Part shown: piece after piece, positions 16,957 to 24,523 of the stretch
Position numbering within the stretch: the first letter of the stretch is position 1
Layout of the letters: each line of letters begins with the position of its first letter
Source: an uncultured Parabacteroides sp.
GTDB lineage: Bacteria; Bacteroidota; Bacteroidia; Bacteroidales; Tannerellaceae
Length of the DNA stretch: 31,882 nt
Direction: 5' to 3'
Assembly (NCBI GenBank): GCA_934725305.1
Contig: CAKVBA010000030.1
Coordinates: forward strand, 1-31,882
Notes under the pieces: model-generated
The model's input: the letters and a program-made list of their open reading frames with translations, nothing else
What the model was told of the DNA's origin: nothing
The model's database searches: none
Position numbers and translations under genes: made by a program

Positions 16957-17709
16957 TTATTTACCAGACTCTTTTTTCAAGAACATCTCAAGGGCAGCCG
17001 TCATAGACGGAGCTTCTGGTGTAGGAGCTTCTACATCCAAACGCAAACCTGCCTCTTTCACTGCCTTGGCTGTGGTTGGACCGAAACAGCCAATCTTAAT
17101 ATCCTCTTGCTTAAAATTAGGGAAGTTCTTCAACAGTGATGAAATTCCAGAAGGGCTGAAGAAAACCAACATATCATAGTCGAACTTCTCTTCTTTCGTG
17201 AAATCGTTACTTACTGTACGATACATGACCGCTTTGGTGTAGCTAATCTTCTTAGCCTCTAACAAAGAAAACAGATCTTCTTTATGCACATCAGACACAG
17301 GCACCAGATATTTCTCCTTCGGATGCTTTGCTATGATTGTAACCAAATCCTCGGCCTTACCTACGCCATAGAATATTTTACGCTTACGGTACACAATATA
17401 TTTCTGAAGATATACAGCAATAGCCTCTGTCATACAAAAATACTTCATGGTCTCTGGAATAGTTACACGCAATTCTTCACACAAATGAAAGAAATGATCA
17501 ATAGCCGTACGAGCCGTGAAAATTACAGCTGTATGATCAAGAATCGAAATTCTTTGTTGTCTAAATTCTTTAGATGAGAGAGGCTCCACTTTGATAAATG
17601 GACGAAAATCTATCTCTACCCCATATTTTTCTGCAATATCGAAATACGGCGATTTCTCAGATGCAGGTTTCGGTTGAGATACTAATAGTTTTTTGATATT
17701 CAATGCCAT
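16957..17709 (-). CDS. hemD: Uroporphyrinogen-III synthase
   Basis: This 250-aa HEM4-domain protein is predicted to cyclise hydroxymethylbilane to uroporphyrinogen III, the branch point to heme, siroheme and cobalamin. The bilobed fold is suggested by two Rossmann-like halves: an N-terminal half with FTARTAIDHFF (the TS/TARSA-type motif) and a C-terminal half with DMLVFFSPSGISSL and IGCFGPTTAKAVKEAGL. The family is poorly conserved, but these two motifs are diagnostic. It overlaps DUF4271 by 10 nt and sits 2 nt before rnpA. No other hem gene is visible nearby. The C-terminus ends with a short charged tail. Confidence 0.88.
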   Translation of the reverse strand: MALNIKKLLVSQPKPASEKSPYFDIAEKYGVEIDFRPFIKVEPLSSKEFRQQRISILDHTAVIFTARTAIDHFFHLCEELRVTIPETMKYFCMTEAIAVYLQKYIVYRKRKIFYGVGKAEDLVTIIAKHPKEKYLVPVSDVHKEDLFSLLEAKKISYTKAVMYRTVSNDFTKEEKFDYDMLVFFSPSGISSLLKNFPNFKQEDIKIGCFGPTTAKAVKEAGLRLDVEAPTPEAPSMTAALEMFLKKESGK

Positions 17710-18428
17710 ATAGCACTATTCCCAATAAAGTTATACAAATAAATAATGCCTTTATACATGAAGAGCAAAGGTATTATTTCTTGGCTGCAAAGATACAAAC
17801 TAATATATAATAAACTGGCATTATTCTTGTAAAATATACGCATCGTCTTATAAATTATTGCAAAACGACATAAAAGATAAAGAAATACAAACATAGCTAT
17901 CGGTATAAAGGGATGCGTACCGACAAATGCCATCCACAACACCGGAATATATTGCACAACGCCCCATGTGCCAATGACGGCATTATAATTACTCTTCCAG
18001 AATTTATACCGCTCTTTATCGACAAACACACAGCCGAACACAACATAGAAGCATTGCTTCAAGCAATAAAAGAGCAGCACCAACAACATCAGCATGCCGA
18101 CAAAGAACCAAATGGCCGACTCTTTCAGATGATCGACATAGCCATAGATACGAGCAATGGAAAACAAGCCGACACTACAGAGAAACAGCGCCTGAAAGTT
18201 CATGAAGTTATGAAACAGCCATTCGTTGCCCACCTTCTTCTTCTCAAACAGATTGGATCGTTCTTTTATAAACACGACATCGTGCAGCATCTTCAGAAAC
18301 AGTTGATAGTTAGTGCGATAGACCAGGGCAAAAGTGATAAACAATATCATCAGCAAAAAGAAGATAATGTCATCTACAACCTGTCCGTCCCATAAGCGAA
18401 TCCCTACATATCCTTCAAACCCATCCAT
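17700..18428 (-). CDS. DUF4271 family membrane protein
   Basis: This 242-aa protein has about six or seven hydrophobic segments. A short N-terminal soluble stretch (DGFEGYVGIRLWDGQ) precedes the first helix (DDIIFFLLMILFITFALVY). A cytosolic loop rich in charged residues (KMLHDVVFIKERSNLFEKKK) follows, and the end is hydrophobic (QEIIPLLFMYKGIIYLYNFI), typical for the family. DUF4271 is a Bacteroidota family with no established function. It is the first gene of the hemD-rnpA-yidD-tatD-tyrS run and overlaps hemD by 10 nt, so coupling to hemD is likely. It is divergent from metA across about 170 nt. Confidence 0.82.
   Translation of the reverse strand: MDGFEGYVGIRLWDGQVVDDIIFFLLMILFITFALVYRTNYQLFLKMLHDVVFIKERSNLFEKKKVGNEWLFHNFMNFQALFLCSVGLFSIARIYGYVDHLKESAIWFFVGMLMLLVLLFYCLKQCFYVVFGCVFVDKERYKFWKSNYNAVIGTWGVVQYIPVLWMAFVGTHPFIPIAMFVFLYLLCRFAIIYKTMRIFYKNNASLLYISLYLCSQEIIPLLFMYKGIIYLYNFIGNSAIWH
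17766..17799 (-). promoter_or_regulatory. Possible internal promoter for hemD-rnpA-yidD-tatD
   Basis: Minus strand: TTTG at 17796-17799, a 22-nt spacer, then TACCTTTG at 17766-17773, inside the 3' end of the DUF4271 gene and about 57 nt before hemD. A second -7-like box (TATCTTTG) sits at 17788-17795. Confidence 0.35.
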
Positions 18429-18455
18429 GCCTTATCATTATTCGATGTGAAGATG

Positions 18456-18463
18456 CAAAGATA
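18456..18463 (-). promoter_or_regulatory. -7 box upstream of the DUF4271 gene
   Basis: TATCTTTG on the minus strand, 27 nt before the start codon. The nearest upstream TTG is too far away (27 nt spacer), so only the -7 element is supported. Confidence 0.45.
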
Positions 18464-18561
18464 GAGGAAAATATTCATATTTACCGGTTTCAACCTCCTA
18501 TTGAAGCGTAATTTAATCTGTAACAAAGCCTTCAAAAAGAGACATACAAACAGAAAAAATG

Positions 18562-18569
18562 TATCTTTG
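18562..18569 (+). promoter_or_regulatory. -7 box upstream of metA
   Basis: TATCTTTG lies 28 nt before the metA start at 18598. It overlaps the upstream in-frame ATG at 18559, which rules that start out. No clear TTTG is seen at -33. No room or motif for a SAM riboswitch is visible between the divergent genes. Confidence 0.5.
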
Positions 18570-18597
18570 CGGTTCAACATATACTGATACAAGTAAG

Positions 18598-19536
18598 ATG
18601 CCTTTAAATTTACAAAAGAACTTGCCGGCCATAGAGCTGTTGAAGAAAGAGCATATCTTCGTGATGGATTCTCTGCGAGCGGCCAAACAGGATATACGTC
18701 CGCTGCGTGTGGTCGTACTGAACCTGATGCCGCTGAAGATTACAACTGAGACAGATCTGGTGCGCCTTTTAAGTAATACGCCTCTGCAGGTTGAACTGGA
18801 ATTTATGAAGATCAAAGGGCATACACCCAAAAACACTCCCATTGAGCACATGCAGAAGTTTTACAAAGACTTTGACGAGATGGCAGACGACTATTACGAC
18901 GGCATGATTGTGACCGGCGCACCGGTGGAACAGATGCCGTTTGAAGAGGTTTCCTATTGGGACGAAATCACTCGCATCTTCGACTGGGCTCGCCAACATG
19001 TAACCTCGACACTCTATATCTGCTGGGCAGCACAGGCCGGACTTTATCATTTCTATGGTGTTCCCAAGCATTCTTTGCCCACCAAGCTGTTTGGTGTGTT
19101 CCGCCATACGCTACGCGAACCCAATCATCCCATCTTCCGTGGATTTGATGATGAGTTTTATGTGCCACACAGCCGACACACCGAGGTGCGACGCGAAGAT
19201 ATCATGAAGGTGCCCGCACTGACTCTGCTATCGGAAAGCGAAGAGTCGGGCGTCTATATGACAATGGCACGTGGCGGACGTGAGTTCTTCATCACAGGAC
19301 ATTCCGAATATTCTCCTTACACACTGAATGACGAGTATGTGAGAGACCTCAACAAAGGGTTGCCTATTTCGCTGCCCTACAACTATTACCGCAACAACGA
19401 TCCGGCTCAAGGACCTATTGTCCGCTGGAGAGGACATGCCAATCTCTTGTTTACAAACTGGCTCAACTATTATGTATATCAAGAGACTCCGTATAACATC
19501 TCAGATATCAAATATTTGGAATCAATCAACAACTGA
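18598..19536 (+). CDS. metA: Homoserine O-acyltransferase MetA (predicted to use acetyl-CoA)
   Basis: This is the first dedicated step of methionine synthesis: acylation of the homoserine hydroxyl. The start at 18598 gives 312 aa beginning MPLNLQKNLPAIE, in line with E. coli MetA numbering. The nucleophile is C142 (YICWAAQAG), and the catalytic His and Glu lie in FFITGHSEYS. Residue 111 is glutamate (TGAPVEQMPFEEVSYW), where E. coli has glycine. Published work on this family tied Glu111 to acetyl-CoA and Gly111 to succinyl-CoA, so I predict acetyltransferase activity despite the MetA (not MetX) fold. It is followed by the U32 gene after 29 nt. Confidence 0.94.
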   Translation: MPLNLQKNLPAIELLKKEHIFVMDSLRAAKQDIRPLRVVVLNLMPLKITTETDLVRLLSNTPLQVELEFMKIKGHTPKNTPIEHMQKFYKDFDEMADDYYDGMIVTGAPVEQMPFEEVSYWDEITRIFDWARQHVTSTLYICWAAQAGLYHFYGVPKHSLPTKLFGVFRHTLREPNHPIFRGFDDEFYVPHSRHTEVRREDIMKVPALTLLSESEESGVYMTMARGGREFFITGHSEYSPYTLNDEYVRDLNKGLPISLPYNYYRNNDPAQGPIVRWRGHANLLFTNWLNYYVYQETPYNISDIKYLESINN

Positions 19537-19565
19537 TTGGCTCCGCTCTAATTATATACATCATT

Positions 19566-21413
19566 ATGCAACAGACAAAACCTCGCAAAATAGAATTGCT
19601 ATCACCGGCTAAAGATTTAGCCTGCGGCATGGAAGCCATACGACATGGAGCAGATGCCGTTTATATCGGTGCTCCCAAGTTCGGTGCACGTGCGGCTGCC
19701 GGCAACACACTGGAAGATATTCAGACTCTTTGCGACTTTGCTCATCAATATAATGTCCGCATCTATGTGGCACTCAATACAATCTTGAAAGAAGAGGAGT
19801 TGAAAGAGGCCGAAAAGCTGATTCACGATCTCTACCGTATCGGCGTGGATGCTCTGATTGTGCAAGATATGGGTATTACGAAGATGAACCTTCCTCCTAT
19901 TCCTCTGCATGCCAGCACCCAGACCGACAACCGTACGCCCGAAAAGGTGAAGTTCCTGCAAGATTGCGGATTTTCTCAGGTTGTGTTGGCGCGTGAGCTC
20001 TCGTTGCAGCAGATCAAAGCCATCTCTCAAGCCACAACCGTGCCGCTCGAGGTGTTTGTGCATGGAGCCTTGTGCGTCAGCTTCAGCGGACAATGCTATC
20101 TGAGTGCAGCCCTTTGTGGACGCAGTGCCAACCGAGGCGAATGTGCCCAGTATTGCCGCCTGCCCTACACCATGGTAGATGCTGATGATAAAGTGATTGC
20201 AGCCTCAAAGCATCTGCTTTCACTGAAAGATATGAACCGTTCAAACGAACTGGAATCCCTGCTGGATGCCGGTGTCTCTTCGCTCAAGATCGAAGGTCGT
20301 CTGAAAGATATCACATACGTAAAGAACATCACAGCCTATTATCGCAAGAAGCTGGATGCCATCTTGAAACGTCGTCCCGAATATGAACGTGCTTCAGCCG
20401 GAAGCCATCAATACACCTTTGAACCGGTTGCCGAAAAGAGCTTCAATCGAGGATTCACTCCTTTCTTTCTGAAGGGACGAACGGCCGATATTACCGCCTT
20501 TGATACGCCTAAATCGTTGGGCGAACCCGTGGGAACAGTCAAGGAGATGAAGGGTAACTCCTTCACCATTGCCGGATTAAAGCAGCTTAACAATGGCGAC
20601 GGGCTCACCTTCTTCAATGCACAGGGCGAACTGGAAGGATTCCGTGTCAACCGCGTAGAAGCCAACCGTGTATTCCCATTAGATTTGCCTCGTTCTTTGC
20701 ATCCGAAGATGAAACTATACAGAAACTACGACCAGGTGTTCGAGAAAGAGCTGGCCAAGCCATCGGCTGAACGCAAATTGGCCGTCTCTATCGAGTGGAG
20801 CGACAACGAATTTGGCTTCACATTAGGAATGAAAGACGAAACGAATGCGCACATCCTGATAACTCTGCCGTTTGAGAAGGAGCTGGCCCGACGCGATCAA
20901 CAAGACAACATCCGAACACAGCTATCCAAACTGGGAGGCACACCTTTCGAAGCTACGGAAGTAATCGTTTCGATGAAGAAAAACTGGTTTGTCCCTTCTT
21001 CGGTATTGACCGATATGCGGCGTCAGGCCGTCGAGAAGCTTTTGGTGGCTAAAAAGATCCACTATCAACGTGAGACCGTGAAGCATACCGATGAGAATAA
21101 TAGCGTTCCATTCCCCGAAAAACAGCTGACTTACTTGGGAAATGTGGCCAATAGTCTGGCTGCGGCCTTTTATAAGCAACATGGAGTTGAAAAAATTGAT
21201 AAAGCTTTTGAGTTAGAACCAAAAGAAATTGTACCTTTGATGTTTACCAAACATTGCCTTCGCTATAGCATGGGCTGGTGTCCGGTACATCAAAAGCAGA
21301 AGTCTCCTTATAAAGAGCCCTATTATCTTCTTTATAAAGAAACACGTCTGCAACTTAAATTCGATTGTGCTCATTGTCAAATGTTAATCTTAAATCAAAC
21401 TACTACATTATGA
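19566..21413 (+). CDS. Peptidase U32 family protein (RlhA/YdcP-like, predicted rRNA-modifying enzyme)
   Basis: This 615-aa protein is of the U32 family, once called collagenases and now linked to RNA hydroxylation (E. coli RlhA modifies C2501 of 23S rRNA; TrhP modifies tRNA). The TIM-barrel half starts IELLSPAKDLACGMEAIRHGADAVY (in part) and carries the Fe-S type cysteines C170, C177 and C193, with C184 and C197 nearby. The middle is a DUF3656-like domain (about 385-500). The C-terminus has a second cysteine set (HCLRYSMGWC, then FDCAHCQM). The size is near RlhA (about 650 aa), so RlhA-like is the best guess. The stop codon overlaps the cyclophilin start (ATGA). Confidence 0.85.
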   Translation: MQQTKPRKIELLSPAKDLACGMEAIRHGADAVYIGAPKFGARAAAGNTLEDIQTLCDFAHQYNVRIYVALNTILKEEELKEAEKLIHDLYRIGVDALIVQDMGITKMNLPPIPLHASTQTDNRTPEKVKFLQDCGFSQVVLARELSLQQIKAISQATTVPLEVFVHGALCVSFSGQCYLSAALCGRSANRGECAQYCRLPYTMVDADDKVIAASKHLLSLKDMNRSNELESLLDAGVSSLKIEGRLKDITYVKNITAYYRKKLDAILKRRPEYERASAGSHQYTFEPVAEKSFNRGFTPFFLKGRTADITAFDTPKSLGEPVGTVKEMKGNSFTIAGLKQLNNGDGLTFFNAQGELEGFRVNRVEANRVFPLDLPRSLHPKMKLYRNYDQVFEKELAKPSAERKLAVSIEWSDNEFGFTLGMKDETNAHILITLPFEKELARRDQQDNIRTQLSKLGGTPFEATEVIVSMKKNWFVPSSVLTDMRRQAVEKLLVAKKIHYQRETVKHTDENNSVPFPEKQLTYLGNVANSLAAAFYKQHGVEKIDKAFELEPKEIVPLMFTKHCLRYSMGWCPVHQKQKSPYKEPYYLLYKETRLQLKFDCAHCQMLILNQTTTL

Positions 21414-22228
21414 AACAGTTATTTTTTGCTATCTGCAGTGCACTGTTGTTATTAACAGCTTGTGCAGAGAAGACGTTAGACCCCAACAAACCGGTCTATG
21501 TAACCATCGAAACCACTATGGGTGATGTAACCGTTGTGCTCTATGACGACACTCCATTGCATCGTGACAACTTCATCAAGCTCTGTCAGAACAACACGTA
21601 TGATGGCTTGCTGTTCCACCGCATCATCAAAGAATTTGTAGTTCAGGGTGGCGATCCGGCCAGTATAAATCATGAACCGGATGTTGTCTATGGCGAAGGC
21701 GACGGCGGCTTTACTGTTCCAGCAGAGATTTTGCCTAACCACTTCAACAAACGTGGTGCCTTAATCGATGCGAAAGAGACAGACGATGTAAACCCCGAAC
21801 GTGCATCAGCAGGTACTCATTTCTGCTTTGTACAAGGAAAGATCTTTGATGACGAAGGTTTGGACCGTACAGAAGTGCGCATCAATGAAATTCGCCGCAA
21901 CTGGTTATATCACAAAATCCGCAAACAAGTAATTGAAGCAGAACCAGCTTTAGCAGAAGAATCTGCTAAAGAGGAATTACACAACAAGGTTTCTGTCATG
22001 TTGGAAGATACTTTAGCCACATTGGAACCGCTGAAGATTCCGGCCGAACACCGTGAAGTATATAAGACTATCGGTGGAACTCCTCACCTTGACAACTCTG
22101 TAACAATCTTTGGTGAAGTGGTTGACGGATTGGATATCGTAGAAAAGATGTCTTTGGTTGAAACCAACAAATATGATCGTCCGTTGAAGGATGTAATGAT
22201 CAAATCAACAAAGGTATTCCAGAAATAA
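21410..22228 (+). CDS. Cyclophilin-type peptidylprolyl isomerase lipoprotein with internal insertion
   Basis: This is a predicted periplasm-facing lipoprotein of 272 aa. I choose the start at 21410 because it gives a signal peptide with lipobox LLTAC (C18) and overlaps the U32 stop as ATGA; a longer frame from 21365 would bury the signal. The cyclophilin core is plain: YVTIETTMGDVTVVLYDDTP, LFHRIIKEFVVQGGDP (about 68-83) and, at the end, VTIFGEVVDGLDIVEKM. Between FCFVQG and the last strands lies a helical insertion of about 70 residues (about 145-215), absent from classic cyclophilins. It probably assists folding of exported proteins. A strong terminator follows. Confidence 0.92.
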   Translation: MKQLFFAICSALLLLTACAEKTLDPNKPVYVTIETTMGDVTVVLYDDTPLHRDNFIKLCQNNTYDGLLFHRIIKEFVVQGGDPASINHEPDVVYGEGDGGFTVPAEILPNHFNKRGALIDAKETDDVNPERASAGTHFCFVQGKIFDDEGLDRTEVRINEIRRNWLYHKIRKQVIEAEPALAEESAKEELHNKVSVMLEDTLATLEPLKIPAEHREVYKTIGGTPHLDNSVTIFGEVVDGLDIVEKMSLVETNKYDRPLKDVMIKSTKVFQK

Positions 22229-22252
22229 AATACAACAGTATCACTCGTGAAG

Positions 22253-22292
22253 GGGCTGTGTCGAACGTGAGCATATCGACACAGCCCTTTTT
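22253..22292 (+). terminator. Terminator of metA-U32-cyclophilin
   Basis: A perfect 12-bp stem (GGGCTGTGTCGA/TCGACACAGCCC) with an 11-nt loop is followed by TTTTT, starting 24 nt past the cyclophilin stop codon. Confidence 0.9.
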
Positions 22293-22741
22293 CTATCTAA
22301 AAAATACAATAAGCCAACAGGCAGACAAGAGACTACTAATCCGGTCAAAAAGGAGTCGTTTATTTGCGGAAATTGGGTGCCTACTCCTTTCCGACGGAGT
22401 AGTTATTCCGTCCGAACGGAGTGCCTACCCAATTTCAAAAAAATCCCTACCCTTTTTTGAAAAAGTCTATACCCTTTTTCCAAAAACTCTATAGACCATT
22501 GAAAGATAGGCTATAACCCCTTTTTTCAGGGTGTTTGGGCCGAGACAGATTCGTCTGTCAAGTCCGGCGAAGTTACCCGTCGTTTCTGCCGGATCCGTTG
22601 CCGCTTTTAGCAAACAATAATCCAGATAAAATACAATAACTATCTCTTGGCGCATATTTGATTCTGACAATAGACTATTCATTTATCTATTGCGGAAAAG
22701 ATGTCTCTGCCAACCCTTTCACAACTAAAAGTGCATCAGAA

Positions 22742-22789
22742 TTAGTAAAAACAAAGGGCCATGTCGATATACGTTCGACACAGCCCCTT
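22742..22789 (-). terminator. Terminator of trpB
   Basis: On the minus strand, GGGCTGTGTCGA pairs with TCGACATGGCCC (22756-22786) with a 2-nt mismatch, followed by TTTGTTTTT. It is an inverted near-copy of the terminator at 22253-22292. Confidence 0.8.
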
Positions 22790-22833
22790 TAATATGTGTA
22801 ATGTAATTAGTAAATAGCCTAATCTATCTAATC

Positions 22834-24198
22834 TTAGATGATCTTCTCCAAATCATTCAGAGTCTTAGCCACATCGGCATCAGTCACCTCATAATTGGTC
22901 AAGTCACCCGTCAGATACTGATCATAAGCAGCCATATCAATCAGGCCATGACCAGACAGGTTGAACAAGATGGTACGAGATTTTCCTTCCAGCTTAGCCT
23001 GCTCAGCCTCGCGGATAGCAGCAGCAATGGCATGAGATGATTCCGGAGCCGGAATGATGCCTTCAGCCTGAGCAAACATAGTAGCAGCCTTAAAGGTATC
23101 CAACTGTTTGATATCGACGGCACTCATCAAATTGTCTTTCAACAACTGACTAACGATAGCACCTGCACCGTGGTAACGCAAACCACCGGCATGAATATTG
23201 GCAGGAGCAAAAGTGTGACCCAATGTAAACATCGGAATCAACGGAGTATAACCTGCTTCATCACCAAAGTCATACTGATATTGTCCACGTGTCAACTTCG
23301 GACATGAGGCCGGCTCAGCTGCAACAATGCGTATATCTTTACCTTCGACCAGCTTATGACGTAAGAAGGGGAAAGCAATACCTGAGAAGTTTGATCCACC
23401 ACCAAAACAACCGATCACAACATCCGGATATTCACCAGCCATTTCCATCTGCTTTTCAGCTTCAAGACCGATTACTGTCTGATGCAACATCACATGATTC
23501 AACACGCTACCCAATGCATATTTACAATTAGGTGTCTGACGAGCTAATTCCACAGCCTCAGAGATAGCTGTACCCAAACTACCCTGATAATTAGGATTGT
23601 CTGTCAAGATTTTACGTCCGGCTTTGGTACTCATACTGGGCGAAGCTATCACCTGTGCACCAAAAGTCTGCATAATAGAACGGCGGTAAGGTTTCTGATG
23701 ATAGCTGACCTTTACCATATAGACTGCCAGTTCCAAACCGAATGCCTTTGCAGCATACGACAAAGCAGCACCCCACTGACCCGCACCTGTTTCAGTGGTA
23801 ATATTGGTTACTCCTTCCTTCTTGCAATAATAAGCCTGAGCCAATGCTGAGTTCAATTTATGAGAACCTATAGGGCTAACGCTTTCATTCTTGAAATAAA
23901 TATGCGCCGGTGTGTCCAACATCTTTTCCAATCCATAGGCACGTACCAATGGTGTAGGACGCCATACTTTATACAAATCACGCACCTCTTCCGGAATCTC
24001 AATCCATGTATCGGTTGTATTCAATTCTTGTTGGGCTGCGCCTCTTGAAAACAGCGCACACAAATCATCTTCTTTTATGGCCTCTTTCGTCATAGGATTC
24101 AATAGTGGTAGAGGCTTGTTCTTCATATCAACCACAATATTATACCATGCTGTAGGTATATCCTTTTCTTGCAACAAAAACTTTTTAGTGTTCATCAT
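22834..24198 (-). CDS. trpB: Tryptophan synthase beta chain, type 2 (TrpB2), stand-alone
   Basis: This 454-aa PLP enzyme is expected to form tryptophan from indole and serine. The PLP lysine is K114 (GSHKLNSA), followed by the substrate loop ETGAGQWG. A phosphate-binding glycine run, CFGGGSNFSGIAFP, lies in the C-terminal half. The long N-terminal extension (residues 1-65, with KPLPLLNP) and the sequence style place it in the TrpB2 group, which lacks the residues for tight TrpA contact and is often encoded away from trpA, possibly to salvage indole. No trpA or other trp gene is nearby. The start could also be the second Met (24195). It ends before its own terminator and is divergent from the porin-like gene. 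Confidence 0.93.
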   Translation of the reverse strand: MMNTKKFLLQEKDIPTAWYNIVVDMKNKPLPLLNPMTKEAIKEDDLCALFSRGAAQQELNTTDTWIEIPEEVRDLYKVWRPTPLVRAYGLEKMLDTPAHIYFKNESVSPIGSHKLNSALAQAYYCKKEGVTNITTETGAGQWGAALSYAAKAFGLELAVYMVKVSYHQKPYRRSIMQTFGAQVIASPSMSTKAGRKILTDNPNYQGSLGTAISEAVELARQTPNCKYALGSVLNHVMLHQTVIGLEAEKQMEMAGEYPDVVIGCFGGGSNFSGIAFPFLRHKLVEGKDIRIVAAEPASCPKLTRGQYQYDFGDEAGYTPLIPMFTLGHTFAPANIHAGGLRYHGAGAIVSQLLKDNLMSAVDIKQLDTFKAATMFAQAEGIIPAPESSHAIAAAIREAEQAKLEGKSRTILFNLSGHGLIDMAAYDQYLTGDLTNYEVTDADVAKTLNDLEKII

Positions 24199-24315
24199 AA
24201 TTATTAATAATATTGTTGATATAATGATAACCCTATAAATTGTATCGTTTATCTAACCTTGGAAGCAAAGGAACAAATTATATTTGCTCATTAGCCTCAA
24301 ATAAATGAAAAAATA

Positions 24316-24323
24316 TACCTTTG
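24316..24323 (+). promoter_or_regulatory. -7 box for the porin-like gene
   Basis: TACCTTTG followed by GCACCC, a perfect TAnnTTTG. The nearest TTTG (24283-24286) is 29 nt upstream, longer than the usual spacing. If used, it creates the long structured leader. Confidence 0.5.
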
Positions 24324-24477
24324 CACCCTAAATAGAGTTAAATAAGCATAAGTAGCTATATCAAACCTATCATTTTTAATGTAGTCACTTTAGGTGCGTC
24401 AGAATCCGCAAAATGTAAGATACTGAGGATGAGACTAAATCGGGGTTAATGGCCGAGGTTGGATTCCGAAAGTAGCG

Positions 24478-24505
24478 CAACAGTTTGCAGTTATGATACA
24501 CCGCC
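24478..24505 (+). repeat. 28-nt dispersed intergenic motif, copy 3
   Basis: Aligned without gaps to copies at 8184, 14110 and 25828. It begins CAACAGTTTGC and ends ACACCGCC. This copy lies in the 5' leader, 18 nt before the porin-like start codon; the other three are near the 3' ends of minus-strand genes. Confidence 0.5.
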
Positions 24506-24523
24506 TTTAAAATCCAAATAAAC

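Larger units (their letters stand above)
22250..22789 (+). repeat. Dispersed intergenic element, copy B, bracketed by inverted hairpin repeats
   Basis: The 604-nt gap between two convergent genes (cyclophilin and trpB) is filled by this element. Its outer ends are a perfect 19-nt inverted repeat, AAGGGGCTGTGTCGAACGT (22250-22268, and its reverse complement at 22771-22789), and each end also folds into a terminator hairpin. The interior (about 22291-22653) is homologous to copy A at 9521-9883: an array of about eight degenerate 21-24 nt units, then a non-repetitive tail. GGAGT boxes start at 22352, 22396 and 22418 (44 and 22 nt apart, as in copy A). The tail holds a perfect UUCG hairpin, GACAGA-TTCG-TCTGTC (22544-22559). 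The open frame at 22258-22494 is not credible as a protein. Confidence 0.7.
24199..24523. other. Divergent intergenic region of trpB and the porin-like gene, with long rightward leader
   Basis: A rightward -7 box, TACCTTTG, lies at 24316-24323, so the porin mRNA would have a leader of about 190 nt. The leader can fold: GAATCC (24402-24407) pairs with GGATTC (24461-24466), extendable by two pairs past one mismatch, and it encloses TCGG (24440-24443) paired with CCGA (24453-24456). I do not recognise a known riboswitch. The last part holds copy 3 of the 28-nt motif. No convincing trpB promoter was found on the minus strand. Confidence 0.45.

Noticed and set aside
18429..18597. SAM riboswitch upstream of metA
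   Set aside because: The divergent gap is only 169 nt, with the start-proximal -7 box 28 nt from the ATG, so the transcribed leader is too short.
22258..22494. 78-codon frame in element copy B
   Set aside because: It begins inside a terminator hairpin, is not kept in copy A, and the translation follows the nucleotide repeats.
22345..22523. The 22-24 nt units in the element as a CRISPR array
   Set aside because: Units are degenerate and adjacent, with no identical repeats separated by unique spacers, and no cas genes are present.
22250..22789. Element copy B as an insertion sequence
   Set aside because: No transposase frame and no target duplication seen; at most a non-autonomous element.
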